Shown: positions 24,522 to 38,135 of the stretch, in pieces | Layout of the letters: each line of letters opens with the position of its first letter | Numbering within the stretch: position 1 is the stretch's first letter | NCBI RefSeq assembly: GCF_964656455.1 | Contig: NC_135720.1 | Location: forward strand, 51,176,598-51,240,597 | Direction of reading: 5' to 3' | Source of the DNA: Halichoerus grypus | Lineage: Eukaryota > Chordata > Mammalia > Carnivora > Phocidae | Length of the DNA: 64,000 nt | Notes under the pieces: model-generated | What the model was told of the DNA's origin: nothing | The model's input: only the letters and a program-made list of their open reading frames with translations | Databases searched by the model: none | Translations under genes and position numbers: made by a program

Positions 24522-25329
24522 CAATGATTTTTTTTTTTTTTTTAAGTTAAAATAATTTCATTTACCGTAGAAGAAACTAGTGGACAGCCCTGGTAGCTTA
24601 GCACAGAATGAAGCATGGGCCAAAGTGTAGAGAAATCGGTTTGTTTTTCAGTCCTCTTTGCCCTTCTATTCTTCTATTGCCATTGAGTCCTGTCCGGGGC
24701 CTCCATAGGAGGCCTAGGAGCACTGAAAGGGAAGGCGGGGAGAGAGAGTCCAGAAAAGGGGGGCTGTTTAAAACTCATGTCTGGACCCACAAACTTGTTG
24801 AGTTTAGGGATTCTGTCTTATTTACCTTTAATGTAGCCTTTTCAATTATTACACTCTGAGTCTAGATCTCTCACTTAGTTGATCAAAGTTTCTAATTGGC
24901 AGATCAAGGTTGCAGATGCAAACTCTGTAAAGGCCAGTTCCCCTTGAAAAGAGGAACAGTATTCAAAGCCCAAGACTCCCACCCTTTAAGCCCAGCCAGG
25001 TGTTTTCAAAAACTGGGTGACCTACATCTCTATGAGTAATAGACCAGAAAGTCGACGAAATGGTAAACCATCTAATCTACTAGAAAAACAGTTCAAAGAA
25101 AACATTTCCACTTCCCCATCTTCTGACCACATCATAGTGCGCTGTAAGCTGGCTTCCACCCCCATACCTCTTCTGAGAGTCCTATGAAGCTGGCAATGAC
25201 CCTGGTGACTGACCCCACTGCCTGGTGTTTAGGCGTCATCTTTCTTGATGTTTCGCTGCACTCCACACTAGTAACTATCCTCTCCTAATTAAAATGGTTT
25301 TTTTTCCCCCTAGTGGCTTTCATCACACT

Positions 25330-26480
25330 ATTCCTTCCTTTTTTTCTCCGGTTTCTTTGGCTTCCTCTTACTCCTGTCGTGGATTCTTGTTCAAGGACCT
25401 TCCCCTACAATTTAAGTGTTACCCAGGGCTGCATCTCAGACATCTCTGGCTTTTCCTAGTCATCTGATTCATTACTGGGTTCAATGTTCACTCTCATACC
25501 TCAGCTCATACCTGCTCCTGACCTTCAAAGCTCCAGCTCCCACAAAACAGTCACACCTGTTTTAGCAAGCTCTCCTCCCATGCTTGTTGCCACAGACCCA
25601 GCACTATCTTCCCCTCTACAGTGCCCCTCCTCCTGCATTCCATTTCAGTTAGTAGCCTCCTCCCTGACCCTGAGAAAGTCATTTTTAATTCCTTACTCTC
25701 ACCCCACCATCCAGTCTTCAAATCCTGCCATGTCCACTTCTGCAAAGACTTCTCGAGTTTACCCCTCCCTCCTGTTCTGACTCTTCCATCCTTGGTGTAG
25801 GTCCCCTCCTACCTCTCCGGGTCACTGTTGCAATAAGGGCACTTGTTCTCTGCAGGAGCTCTATCCAATCCATTCTCCACACTAATACCCGAGCAGCTGT
25901 TGAAAACAGAGCCACGATCGTATTTCTCCCTTCCTGAAACTCACCAGTGGCTCTTCTTTGCTTATAAAATACACTGTAAATGTAGCATGGATTAGCAGGC
26001 CTTTCACAGCTGCACCCAAGCACATAGTCAGCTCGTTTCTCATCATGCCTTTAGCGCCTAGTCATACTAGCCTTCTTGTTCCCCAAACTCGCCATCCCCA
26101 TTTTATACCTCCCTGACATCGCTAATGCAGTTTCCTCCACTTAAGAATTTTTTCCTTCTCTGACCGACAACATCTTCCTCACCTCTTAGGAACAGGATTA
26201 AATATCTTCTCCTCTGAGAAGATTTGCCAACATTGCCTTTACTCCGATAGCCCCCCACAGGGCAAATCGCTCCCTCCACTGTGGTCTCCGGGGATCTTGC
26301 ATGTGCCTCAGTTGTAAGCTGTTAGTCACTGGGTTGTAATTTTTACTTAAGAGATTGGATCAACTTCTATAGACTAGAAATTCCTTAAAGACAGATTATC
26401 TTCTCCTATTTATCCATAGGTTCCTAATGTCTGGAATAGTACCTGGTGCAGAGTAAATACTTAATGTTTGATGAATAAAC
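25330..26480. repeat. L2-like ancient LINE
   Basis: Extended C/T-rich text with 'CACCAGTGGCTCTTCTTTGC' and the terminal 'TAGTACCTGGTGCAGAGTAAA' resembles L2. The apparent open frames here are fossils. Confidence 0.6.
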
Positions 26481-27078
26481 TCCTAACAATTGGTGATCAT
26501 CAGAGGGGTTCATAATCCATGCCAAAGACACAAATGAAGAGCAGTGTTTCATTTATTACTAGGATATAAGCCATTGATGATATGATGATGAATTTAGCAA
26601 ACTTCTGTTTCATTGCTTTAAACTTACCCTCAGAACTTGCTGCACTGAGCACATACCTTGCCCAACTGCTTGCCCCCCGTGTGGTGTATTTCTAAAGACT
26701 CTAATAAGGTCAGTTTGTGTTTCACAGAGTGAGGTTTGTCCCTGACAGGACAATGAATGTGAATGGAACCATCACGCATTCTCACTAAACACACACATAA
26801 AAGCCTAAATTATACAGCCCTCTAACAAATTATGCCTGTAAGATAAAGAGGTATCCTTCCCATTGTATTTTTTATTAAAAGGAACCACAGTAAAGAAAAT
26901 AAAATGTATTATTCACATCCTTACAACTAGCTGAGACGATTTAAATAAAATAATTATTTACTTTATTAGGAGCCTAATAGACCCCTAAAAGACCCACTGA
27001 GTTTTTTCGTTTTTGTTTTTTCAATACTGGGTTTTGTAAGAATGTTTAACAGATGTTTTGTTTTCTAGGGAAAAATAC

Positions 27079-27206
27079 CTGGCGCTTGTTTTCTAGAAGG
27101 GCTGCTTCCCAAGTCCACATGTCATACAGCACAGCAAATCTATCCACACTCGCATGGGCCCATCCCCAGTCCTGGCCAGTATTTGACTCGTTGCCCTCTT
27201 TGTGAC
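27079..27206 (-). CDS. CCDC162: Exon 18 (42 codons)
   Basis: Phase 1 to 0, with acceptor CCTTCTCTCCCAG and donor CGCCAG|GTATTT. It encodes HKEGNESNTGQDWGWAHASV, then DRFAVLYDMWTWEAALLENK. A different, longer open frame on the same strand is a shadow, because only this frame fits both neighbours. Confidence 0.85.
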
Positions 27207-29010
27207 CTGGGAGAGAAGGGGATGAGAATGACCAGAGACAGGCCTTTCCACAAAGCTATTCTTATTAGAAAAGCAGCCCTTCAACTGTCAGCTCCATCTC
27301 AGGAATGAAAACACTGATTCAGTCACAGGGATTCCTAAGAATCAGCTGGAGAGCCATTGGCAAAGACTGGGACATACTTGTTGACTTCTAAGTCAGTAGA
27401 GGTTTTTGTTTTTACTCTTTAATTTTAGTTTTAAAGACTAATTTTAGAAATGTAACCAAAATTCAGTTAATACGAAATCTTCACTAAAATGTCCTCAGAC
27501 CTATAATTTAAAGGCAAAACATACATTTCTCCTTCTCTAAAAACAGGTCCTCGGTGGTTTAACAATAAACCCAGTTTAACCTGCTATTTCAAGTGATGCT
27601 AGCCAAGGAAAAACTCTTTTGAGAAGTTTCTAAGATATTCCTTAATTATGTTAATTATTAACTGAAATCAACAAAGGTAATCATTGTCATTATTCTGCTA
27701 AAATATTTTCCCACTACATTAATGTTAACTTTCAGTATCAGCATGATTGTTGCTTTTAATTTTTGAGTGGTCTATTTCAGAACGAAATATCAAAAAAGAA
27801 GGAAATTTTCAGGGACTGAACTTTGAGTTCAGGAATTATCACATATATGATGGGTACTGAACAAGAGAAAGACTTTGATCAGGAATTTCCCTAGCAGCAG
27901 TTGGGAAATCATTTCACAATGGATGACTACATACTTCCTAGCTCAGTTGAAGGATGCTGTGTGGCTAACGACTACTGACTGTTTCAATCAAATTAAATTC
28001 TTAGCAGCTTGAAATGGTTGCATGGGATTACAAATGAATATCGATAGAAACGATGCATTAGTATGTAGAATAACCAGTAAAGATAAAAGCCAAAAGCCGA
28101 AATTAAATGCTGTAGAATGTTGGATGCCATCACTGCATCCCATGATTCAGACACCCAGGGGTCTGTGGCGAAGAGGAGTTCAAGCCAACGTTAAGTTAAT
28201 TCTGCCTGGCTCAGAAAGGTTAATTGTCAAACGTTCTTTGAGCAGCATTTTATATCAATATGAAAATGAATGATTCTTCATTACTATCTACATAATTACA
28301 AAATAGCACAAACCCTTGCTAAATTTCCCTTTAGGTGTTGCAATATCTCTAGAAACTTTAAGCTCTTTCCAAATATAATGCTGGTGTTGTCACATTATTC
28401 CAAAAGGATTATTCTTTCCTCACCTATTTCTAAAATTGGATACATTTGAGTGGTGCCAAAAGGAAGTAGAGAATACATATTATAGGTTATTTGATTACCC
28501 TGAGTAATGATTTCTCCCTTTGGTGCTTATCTGGCATTTTTCTACCCAGAACTTCTTGCGTCCTGGTGGTTTTTTGTCAGGAACCCAGGGATGTGTCTGC
28601 TTCTAACTGCTGTCTGCCCAAGGTCAATCACTTTTTTTTTTGTCACTTAGGGGAAAAAAATCATTACCTTCACTTGCTTACTTTGCTTCCCTCAGGGCCC
28701 GGCATGACACCGCTTGCACCCAGTGAGTAATGCAGAAATGCCACTGAGGAACGAGTAGAGTCTAAACAACAGTAAGAATTATAATTAAGCTTTGAAAGAA
28801 TAGTTACAGTCTCCAACAAGAAGAGGGACTTGAGCTGGAAACAGAACCATATCTTTTCTAAAGAAGGTGTATATTGCGGAGGTGTAGGTGCTTACTGAAT
28901 TTTCACATACTCTTGGATATGCATTTATGTTTTGAGGTGGAAGGTGTTAAATGGAGCCCTTAGTGTTTGTTTGTTTGGCTGGTTGATTTTTAAAAAATCT
29001 GACTTCTGAC
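27207..29010 (-). other. Intron 17
   Basis: No transposon or second gene recognised. It is the longest apparently repeat-poor stretch next to exons. Confidence 0.45.
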
Positions 29011-29203
29011 CTTTTTCTTTCTCAATGTAATGGCTGGCCACAAGCAGCAGTTCTGCCTCTAGCTCCTTCAGATCATTCAAGGCTTCATCATACATGATAT
29101 GTACTCCATGCTGGTCCTGCGTGTAGATGGAAGCAGCGCCCATGCTGTAGTAGTCATCCTGGTTCTCCACTTCTGAGAACTCCATGAATTGGACACTGTG
29201 GAC
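29011..29203 (-). CDS. CCDC162: Exon 17 (64 codons)
   Basis: Phase 0 to 1, with acceptor CTTTCTTTTTCCCAG and donor AAAAAG|GTCAGA. It encodes VHSVQFMEFSEVENQDDYYS, then YTQDQHGVHIMYDEALNDLK and an acidic helix ending HYIEKEK. Confidence 0.88.
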
Positions 29204-29459
29204 CTGGGAAAAAGAAAGCCAAACCCAGAAGTTACCGGAAAAGGGAGAGCTATATTTTGCCAGCCCAAATGGCAGGCTTCTGCTCTCATGCAATGGGCTG
29301 TCAGCATGGAGCTGTACCTGCCGAATGTATAATGTGCTGCATGTAAAGAAGGAGATATCAGCAAAGAGTGTTGGCAGGGAAGGGTAGTGAGATAGACAAG
29401 TAGCTGATTAAGTTTTTTCTGATTAATTCAGGGCTACCTGGAAAAAGGCAGGCAATAGA

Positions 29460-29650
29460 GCTGAGTGTTATCGGTGTTCTCTGAAGTCAGAGTGCCTGTG
29501 TCTCAGGCAAGTCACTCAGCTACTCTTAGCCTCTGTTTCCCCATCCATAACATGGGGACAGTGGAGATACCACAAAGGTTGTTATAGGGAGTATGTGACA
29601 CTGTGCTGATGAAGCACTTGAGATCTATAAACATTAACTGTTGAAGATTT
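29460..29650 (+). repeat. MIR element
   Basis: 'CAGGCAAGTCACTCAGCTAC' and 'CTCTGTTTCCCCATCC' match MIR. Confidence 0.75.
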
Positions 29651-29714
29651 TTTATTTTAATTATACAAATATTTTAAAAATACATTAATACAGTCTCATG
29701 TCTTAGTAATATAC

Positions 29715-30180
29715 TGAATTGAATAGCATCCCCCCAAAATTCATGTCCATCTGAAACCTGTGAATGTGACCAGATATGGAAATGGAGTCTTTGCAGATAT
29801 ATATAGGTTAAGATGAGGTCATACTGGATTAGGGAGGCCCTAATCTAATGACTGATGTTCTTATAGAAAGAGGAAAATGTGGAGATAGATACATGGGGGA
29901 GAAGGCCATGTGAGGACGGAGACTGAGATGGGAGTGAGGCATCTACAAGCCAAGGAATGCCATGTAACACCCAGGATTATTAGCAAGGACCAGATGCTAG
30001 GAGAGACAAGGAAGGAACTTCTCCTGGAGACTTCAGAGGGAGCATGGCCCTGCTGACACCTTGATTTTGGGCATGTGACAACTAGAACTATGACAGAATA
30101 AAGTTCTCTGCCAGTTGTTATGAGCCTCTCACTTTGTGGTGTTTTGATATGACAGCTCTAGAAAACTAATGTAAGTAATC
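29715..30180 (+). repeat. LTR-like (MaLR-type) ancient element
   Basis: Contains 'CCCCAAAATTCATGTCC', 'AGTCTTTGCAGATA' and 'GAAGGCCATGTGAGGACGG'. It is related to the element at 12000 but in the opposite orientation. No internal coding part was seen. Confidence 0.5.
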
Positions 30181-30279
30181 TGGGTATTCCAATCACACTT
30201 TTTCTTAAATGACTGAGGAATTATTGCATACTGAGAATCATTATTCTAATAATAATTCTCATAATTCCAAACTTCACCC

Positions 30280-31735
30280 TTGCCAAGACTCTGAATTCAC
30301 CCCCATCCCATGCCTGGCCTTCACTCTGTCTCAGCAGAAGCCCCCCACCACTTGTCCACCCCCGCCCCCATAAAGCCACTGCACCCACACCTCTCTCCTC
30401 CTGCTTCCTCCTGTACTATAGGGAATGACTCTGCTCTCCTTCTCTGTGGCCATTCCATCCCACCTCTGAAGCATCCCTTCTCCTTCTTGGATACCCAATT
30501 CCTCTCAACCAGCTATTTCTCAAATGACACTGAAACATGCTCACATCCCTCTTGCCCCTCCCCAGGTCCCATCTTTGGTCTCTCCTCCTCCTTATGATCC
30601 AACTCCCAAGATGGGATCTGCATTCACTGTCCCTGTTTCCTCACCTCCTACTCCTCACTCATTCCCATCCAGCTCCTATCTCCATCAAAACAAACCACTT
30701 TCACTAAGAAAAACAGTGATCTTTTCTCCACATCCAGCAGACTTTCTTTAGTCATCTTATGTAATGTCTCAGGAGCACGTGACACATGCTCTCCCTGCTT
30801 CTTGACTCACTCACTTCCCTGGCCTGCTGGGACTCCACATTCTCCTTGCTCTCACCAGCTTTCCAGCCATCCCTGAGGTGTATTTTTCTCTGTCAGGTCA
30901 TTAAATAGTAGACACACTTAAGCCCCAGTCTTAGGGCCTCATCTTTTCCTCTTATACTCCTTCCTTAGGAGGTAGTACACTTTCACAGCTGAGATTAGGG
31001 ACCATTTACTCCCTAATTGATAACTGTAATCCAGACCTCCTAGAGCTCTAGACCCACATATCCAATGACCTATTTGCCATCTGTTCCTGGGCATCTCAAA
31101 GACCCCTCAAATTTAACATGATCAAATCATGTGGTCTTCTCCCACAAACTTAGGCCATCTCCAACTTCCCCATTTTAGTAAATACCACCACCACCAAGCC
31201 ACTTCCTCTTGCATGAATCATTCCTGACACCTACTGCCTCACCCTACATGTCCAGTCTATCACTAACTCCTGTCAATTTGACTTCCTATCTCTCAAATCC
31301 ATCACTTCTCTGCATCTCCACCACCCACCATCCTAGTCCAAGCTGTTATTAGCTTTCACTAGGACAAATCTAGGAGTTTCTAGGTGTAGTTTTCAAGGCT
31401 GAGCACAATCTGGCCCCTGCCAACCTCTTGTACCTCATTTCCTTCCACTGTCTCCATACGTCCATCCTGATGGACCTGGGCCTGGCCCTCTTCTGAATGG
31501 GCAGAGCTCTTCATGCCTCTGGGCCTTATACATTCTGGCCCTTCCATCCCTCACCTCCTCTTTCCTTGGTAAGAACCTACCCTATCCGAGAGTCCATTCT
31601 AATAACACCTCTCTGGAAGCCTTCCTTACAACTCCATGCAGAGCTGAGTGCTTCTCCCCATGACTCGTCTAACTCCATTATAGCACTCAGCTCATGGCCA
31701 TACTAGACTGTTGGCTCATCTACTCCCACAGGCTG
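30280..31735. repeat. L2-like ancient LINE
   Basis: C/T-rich, gene-poor sequence with scattered short frames. 31740-31900 carries a separate old repeat (CATTCATTCCACAAATG then CACTGTTCTAGGCACTAAGG). Confidence 0.5.
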
Positions 31736-32179
31736 TGAGCCTGTCATTCATTCATCTCTTCATTCACTCATTCATTCCACAAATGTTCTGATCAGTGAAT
31801 TTACTAGCACTGTTCTAGGCACTAAGGATACAGCAGTAAACAAAATTGGCACAAATCCCTGCCATCATGGAACTCTTTAGTGGAAAGAGACAGACATTAA
31901 ATATGCCAGATGATTTGGCACTTCCTAGTGCCTTGCTGTTGGGTGGGGCCTAGCTGAAATGCCTTCTTTCCTATTGCGGCCTCCAGGGTTGCTGTTAGAG
32001 TCCTCTCTGCCTGTGTCCTACTCTCAAGTGGACACTAAACTTTTCTAAAAAGCCATATCCCTAAGAAACCCCCACCTGTTACTCCATCATGTTAACTGAT
32101 TCCAGGTGCTAAGAAGAAGGTGTCTTGGGAGACAGGATAACCAAGGCAGAAAAAACTCTCAGCAGAACCTTAACCTCAC

Positions 32180-32383
32180 CTTGTGCTCGGTGGCTGTCCC
32201 ATGGACATAGTGGTGAGCTCCTATGCCTTGCAAGGTGCCCAAGCCTCCTTTGGCCCTATTTACCCAGGAGCTATCTTCTATGGTAGGGACCAGACTCCCT
32301 GCAACCAAGGTAAGGCCTGAAGTGTTGATTGTCAGTGTTCGCTCAACAGATCTGAAGTAGTTCAGAATTCCTAGACAGGTGCG
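32180..32383 (-). CDS. CCDC162: Exon 16 (68 codons)
   Basis: Phase 0 to 0, with acceptor CTCTTTCTCTGTTTCAG and donor CACAAG|GTGAGG. It encodes RTCLGILNYFRSVERTLTIN, then SGLTLVAGSLVPTIEDSSWV and HHYVHGTATEHK. The mixed beta-prone composition suggests a folded domain rather than coiled coil. Confidence 0.9.
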
Positions 32384-32652
32384 CTGAAACAGAGAAAGAG
32401 CAGGTCAGGACCCTGCCCTCTGCTCGCCCCACACAACAGAGTAAAACTGAATGGGGCCCTGGAAGTTGGCAAGTCAACTCCACTGCTGAGAGAGAAACAC
32501 ACCACCCCCCAGAAAGGCCTGATTTTGTGGAAAAATCAGAACAAAGAACAAAGTGTAAAAATGTGTTGCTACTGGAATAGCAGGAAAGCCACCTTGGTAG
32601 ACAACCAAACATTCCAGATGCCTGAAGCCAGTGTGCCATGCCACCCACATAC

Positions 32653-32788
32653 CTGCAGCTCCCTGATTCGCAGGTGGCGCAGATACAGAAAGGACAAGTA
32701 GGTCCCTCTCATCAGGACAGGATCCCTATCACTGGGCCCAGTCCCACCATCCAAACCCAGCAGTTGTAGGGCCATTGCATAGTTGTAC
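32653..32788 (-). CDS. CCDC162: Exon 15 (45 codons)
   Basis: Phase 2 to 0, with acceptor GTCCGCTAAAG and donor CTGCAG|GTATGT. It encodes YNYAMALQLLGLDGGTGPSD, then VLMRGTYLSFLYLRHLRIRE. The first base completes the arginine codon begun in exon 14. Confidence 0.85.
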
Positions 32789-33522
32789 CTTTAGCGGACA
32801 GGAAAAATAGAATGAATGCTTTTCACCTCAAAGTGGTTCGGAAAATTCATATACACCAAACTGAAGTCATTTTATTTAACTTAAGGGAGTTTCACCAGTA
32901 GCTACTTTTTAAAAATGCATTAGATGAAAAATAATTACTCCATATATATAAATATAAAAAGAAATTTCTCTTAGCAATCGCTCTTGTGAAAAACCCAGTC
33001 CTAGGGTGAAACGTTAATTTAGTTGTCTGACCTGCTTTAACAGTCTTGCTTTTATTTCAGCTTCAAATATTTTTGAGTTAACATGTAACCCACCTATTAA
33101 TCAGTCACTCAATTTTCCCCACCGGGTTTAATCCATTTCCTTGAGTCCGCAATAACATGATTTAATTTTACCCTTTCTCTTTTTTCTGCTTGATAGGCTC
33201 ATCAGCATGTTGGCAGCAACTTATTTGTGCTAGGTAATTTTCATTTTGTTCCATTGAAAGGTCATCTTCCTTCATATTTTCATTCTATCAAAAAAGTAGC
33301 ATTAGTTGAATTACATAAACATTTGCAATATCATTAACAAAGTCACAGTTGGGTCACCACAAAATTAAATCCCATGATCCAAGGCATCTTTAGATGAACA
33401 AGCAGATGAGCATCTGGATCCATTGCAACGTGTCATATGAAAATCTGGATTTCTAAAATAAATTAGAGGCTACTGTTTTTATTATTATTTAGTCTTTGTT
33501 TTACAAAACTATTCACAGCTTT

Positions 33523-33726
33523 TATTATTTTTTTTTTTTAAGATTTTGTTTATTTATTTGAGAGTGACAGAGAGAGAGAACGAGTGTTGGGGAGGGGCAG
33601 AGGGAGAGAGAGAGAGAGAGAGAAGCAGACATCAGGAAGCCTGATGCGGGGCTTGATCCCAGGACCTGGAGATCATGACCTGAGCTGAAGGCAGATGCTT
33701 AACCGACTGAGCCACACAGATGGCCC
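33523..33726 (-). mobile_element. CAN-SINE
   Basis: Flanked by CTATTCACAGCTTTTA (33509-33524) and the same bases at 33726-33741, a clean 16-bp duplication. Diverged body with GA-rich expansion. Confidence 0.92.
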
Positions 33727-33849
33727 TATTCACAGCTTTTAAATACCATCCTCCCACACACACACCTTTTACATGATTCACTTATGAAAAGTTGATACAC
33801 ACATTTGTAGATGTTTGAAACCTTGAATGTCTCTAATCTAGCCTTGTTC

Positions 33850-34015
33850 CAGGCTGAGAGAGATCAGTGGATTAAATGCCTCTTTCTACTTTTTAGCTAT
33901 ATGATCTAATTATTTAAAGTCTTGATCCTGTTTTCATACTTATAAAATGGCATAATAATAGAAAATAAATTGCTGTGAGAATTAGCACATAGTGATTGGC
34001 ACCTCACAGGTGCCC
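33850..34015 (+). repeat. MIR-like element
   Basis: Degraded MIR core ('TATATGATCTAATTATTTAA', 'GTGAGAATTAGCACATAG'). 34020-35811 is otherwise unassigned. Confidence 0.5.
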
Positions 34016-35811
34016 AAAACATGCTAGTTCCCTGCCTGCCCATGGACTGCAGGAGTCAGTCAGCCCTGCAGGATCTATCACAGAATTTGTGGTTTATGTT
34101 TATTTCTATGGGCATTTTTCCTGTTGTCAATCAGGATGAGGTCACACATGCAGAGTTCTAGGAAAAACTTGAAGAAGGTGATATTGATGAATGAGCCTGC
34201 CCCTCATCCTCTGGCAGCCCCTTTCCTAGCTGCCCTCTTTGCCTGTCCCTGGGCATACACCCCATTCTCATAAGAAACGCTCTTTCATAGTGGTGCCCAT
34301 ACCCACAAAAACACTGAGTGGCAATGAGTTAGCTTGGAACCCCACTCTTTGGGTTACTTATATTCTAATAGTTCTTAGAATTCCCAAAAGTCCTTCTGGC
34401 AAAAACTGCTGGTTGTTCCCCAAGATCCATTTTCCTCTCTTCCTATAGTAATTAAATATTTATTGTGGCACATGGCCACCCAGATGGAGATGACATTTCC
34501 AAGCCTCTTTTGCAGGTAGGTGTAGATATGTGACTAAGTTCTGGTCAGTGGAATGAAAGTGAAAATGCCATGTGGCAGCTTCTGGGAATTTCCCTGAAGT
34601 GGCAGCTTCTCACCCCCATTGTCCATCCTACTGCTTAGGACATGAATGTAACCGCTGGAGCACCATCTCAGACCAGGTGTTGATCTCGGGTACGGAGGCT
34701 ACATCTGTTGGAACTCCAGGATAGAAGGAGCATGGGTCCCTGAGGACTCCATGGAACAGAGTCATCACACTAGCTCTGTACTTCCTCCCCCTGGATCTTA
34801 ATATGAGGGAGAGAGAAAGAAATTCCCATCTCCTTTAATCCTCTGCTATTTTGTGTTTAATTATGACCAACAGCCAAATATAATTTTAACTAATACACTA
34901 CCAAAGACTCTAAAGATACACTATTGGTCTTGATGACAAGCAGTAGAAAAGAAAATTGGGGGCAGGGATATTAGAAAGAGTGGGTGAGAGAGAAAGTTGT
35001 CTAATTGAGTATCGTGAAATGGCTTCCCATTCTGCCTGGGGGTAGAGTTAGTTCCTGTTTGTTCTGGGTAAGTGGGCACATCAGTGTATTTCCGTGTAAA
35101 CATCCCACAACCCTAGGACTGGGAAAGACCCTGGGAGGTGACATGAGGCACTCCTGTTCTTTCATACAGAAATGCAAGATCATCATCCCCAAATTAAGAG
35201 AATCTCAGATACTTGTAGAAAATCTGTAGGAAAGCATATACTCTATGAGGGAAGTTGAATCTTGGCAGTTTCTATGTGGCCCAGAATTTTGGGTGAGAGG
35301 GGCTCTCCCGAAGACTTCTGCCTCCTAGGTCTCTGGTGCCCTTACGTTGCAGTTCAGCCTTGCCTGGTGTGGCTCCAGAGGGCAGGATCAGAACCACAGC
35401 CTTTCTCTGATGGGATCGTGACTTTTCCAGGTGCTTCTAAAATTACCCAGAATTACAGAGGGAGGAAGAGAAAGTGACATCAAGTTACGGTGAAAGACAC
35501 TATGAATAGGTATGACTGAGCAAGCCACAGAAGTAGTGCTGGACCCGTAGGCGGCTGGGAAGAAAGGAGGGGGGCACAACCGGGTTGGGTGAGTAGAGGG
35601 AGAGAGCCCAGCACCCTCTGGAAAAAGAGAACTAGCCACAGCCCACAAACGTCAGCTGCTTAGCAAACACCCAAAGTGCACGAGGGTCTTCCCCTAAGAG
35701 GACTGGACACGGTGCAGGTAAGCAGTGGGGCCGACCAGAAGCCAGAATGTCAACACCACCTGCGTTTTTTCCTTTTTCCTGGGTAGGTAAATCCTTTGAC
35801 ATTTACTCTAC

Positions 35812-35894
35812 CTGTAGCCGGGTCTTTGCCAGCATGGCCTGGCCAGTATTTTGACAGTTTCGAGATCTCCACTGATTGCAAATCTCATTTTCTT
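35812..35894 (-). CDS. CCDC162: Exon 14 (83 nt)
   Basis: Acceptor CCAGTTTCCCAG and donor GGCTACAG|GTAGAG, phase 0 to 2. It encodes KKMRFAISGDLETVKILARP, then CWQRPGY. Both phases match the neighbours only in this frame, although another frame is also open. The acceptor lies downstream of a run of 13 C on the gene strand. Confidence 0.72.
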
Positions 35895-35933
35895 CTGGGA
35901 AACTGGCAGGGGCAGTGGAGTGGGAGGTGGAGT

Positions 35934-35946
35934 GGGGGGGGGGGGG
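35934..35946. repeat. G13 homopolymer upstream of exon 14
   Basis: Thirteen G on the plus strand, about 40 bases before the exon 14 acceptor on the gene strand. Confidence 0.9.
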
Positions 35947-37029
35947 AATAATCAGAGGGAAACTAAGTCTATAATGTATTTCCCACCTCCTAAATGTCCC
36001 CACAGTGTATTTGTGTATATCCACAGAATAAAAAGACTAGAAGGATAGAAACCATATGTTAACAATATTATTGTTATATTTGGGTGGTAAAATTACAGCT
36101 GATTTTTATTTTCTTCCTTGAGCTTTTCTACATTTCCCAAATTTTGTATGATAAATACATGTCATTATTGTCAACAGAAAATGTTTGTGTTTTAAATGTT
36201 CTATTGAATTTGATGAGGGAAACCAGAAAAGAAGTGTTTTCTGTTCCCCTGAACTTCTTGCACATTGGAACTACTGTATACAACAGCACTTTTGTGAGGG
36301 CACACCATGTCCTCATTCTGTCTCTGGAAATGGAGGGGAGCAGTTAACGCTGATCGGGGAAAACAACAGCTGTCCCCTTCTCCTCTCCTCCATGTGGCCA
36401 GTGAGAGGAAGCAAAAGAAGAGGCAAAGGATATAGTGTTTTCTGCCACTGCAGCACTCCATAAAGTTAAAGAACAGTGACCAATTTAAACCATATCTTCA
36501 GAAATATGATGGTCAATAGTAGCACTTAATGTCTGTACATAAACAGCTATTTTAATAAACAGGTGTTTTCTTGGGGAATGGCATTGGATATGAGTAACTT
36601 GATATAATACAAGTTTGGGAGGTTTGGGAGGATCCACACAGGGCTGGCTGGTCTATTCCTTCTGATTAGGACTATAGTAAAATTATTTTTAAGTTTTTCC
36701 AAAAGGATATCCGAAAGAAAAAAAAATGCAGTCTTTCTGGACCAGAATTCTCTCTTTCTAGTTATAAATTATCTTCAATTAACAATGATAAGAAAATCTG
36801 ATATTTTTTCTTTACCCCTAAACCCAGATCTTTAAGTGAATCTGGAAAAAGAATTGTGTATAAAGGAAAGATAGCCAGCCTTACATGCCAATGGTAAATA
36901 AAGGGCCAATTCAAACTGTGATAGAAACATTACAAACATTATCAATGTTCAGACAAACATATTCAATGTTAAAATGTGGGGAAGCAGGTTCTCTCATAAG
37001 TTTCTGGTTAGGGGAAAAAATGGTATACC

Positions 37030-38135
37030 ACTTCAGCAGGATCTATGGAAAATTTTGAATGTGCATGTCAGTGACCCAGAAAATCCACTTCTAAATATCT
37101 ACTCTAAAGAAACACATCTACTCTAAATATCTACTCTAAAGGAGGCATGTACAAGAAAGTTCAGTAGGAATGCTTTCTAATGGGGTAAAAAAAAAATGGC
37201 AACAAGTATCCACAGGGAGGTGTCTGTGTGATCTGCAGTATATAATAAAATATAATGCAGGCATTAAAAAGAACAACAGAGACAGATCTCTAAGACATAT
37301 TGTTGGGTGAAAAAAGCAAGTTAACAAAGATATCCATAGAGTATGACAGATAATTTATATAGAAAACTAAAACACAAAATTATACCAGGACATATGTTTG
37401 AATGTAATGTATTGAACAGGCTGAAGCAGTAACAGTGTTTACCTCTGAGGAAGTGGAATGGGGACCAGTATTAGAATTCCCATTAGTTAAAGTTAAAGCA
37501 TTAACTTTTCAGTGATGTTTCAATTTTTCACAAGGAGAAGAGGTTTATGTATTATTTCTGTAGTTTAAAAATTGATTTCTAACAACTTCTTAAGGAGAAA
37601 AATGGTAACTTCACTGTGCAAAAACCTAGCAAACACCACTAGCTTAACCACATATTAAGCTTAACATCCCCAGTAATACATCAGGTTGATAGCATCTAGC
37701 CCAGATATGATGTAATAAGAAGGGCACTTCACCTCTGGTGTGTCCTTCCTCTAAACCTATAACCCCAGTTATAACCATGAGAAAAACATCAGACAAATTC
37801 AAGTTAGGGAATGTTCTACAGGTTGCCTGGCCAGTACTCCCAAAGACTGTCAAGGAAAGCCTGAGAAGCTGGCCCAGACCTGAGGCGCCTGGGAAACATG
37901 ACAATCAAAGGCACTGTGGTACCCTGAAGCACAAAGAAAAACCAGTGAATTCCAAATATAGTCCAGTTTAGATATCAGTAATGTACCAATGCTGGTTCCT
38001 TTGTTGTGACAAAGTAATATAAGATGTTAATAATAGGAGAAACCTGACAGGGGATTCCTGGGAATTCTTTGTACTATCTTTGTAACTTTTCTGTAAATCT
38101 AAAACTACTCTGAAATAAAACATTTATTTTCTAAA
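37030..38135 (+). repeat. Ancient LINE-like fragments
   Basis: 'TGTTGGGTGAAAAAAGCAAG' and a terminal 'CTGTAAATCTAAAACTACTC' followed by AAATAAAA resemble old L1-type 3' ends. There may be two fragments. 36070-37030 and 38135-39888 are otherwise unassigned apart from L2/MIR-like pieces near 38660-38935. Confidence 0.5.

Noticed and set aside
25484..26023. Frames of about 100 codons on both strands
   Set aside because: L2-derived low-complexity sequence with Ser/Pro-rich translations and no splice context.
27093..27284. 63-residue minus-strand frame overlapping exon 18
   Set aside because: A shadow. The frame that fits exons 17 and 19 is a different one.
35803..36024. 73-residue minus-strand frame overlapping exon 14
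   Set aside because: Coding-like at its end, but its phases mismatch both neighbouring exons, while the adjacent frame matches both.
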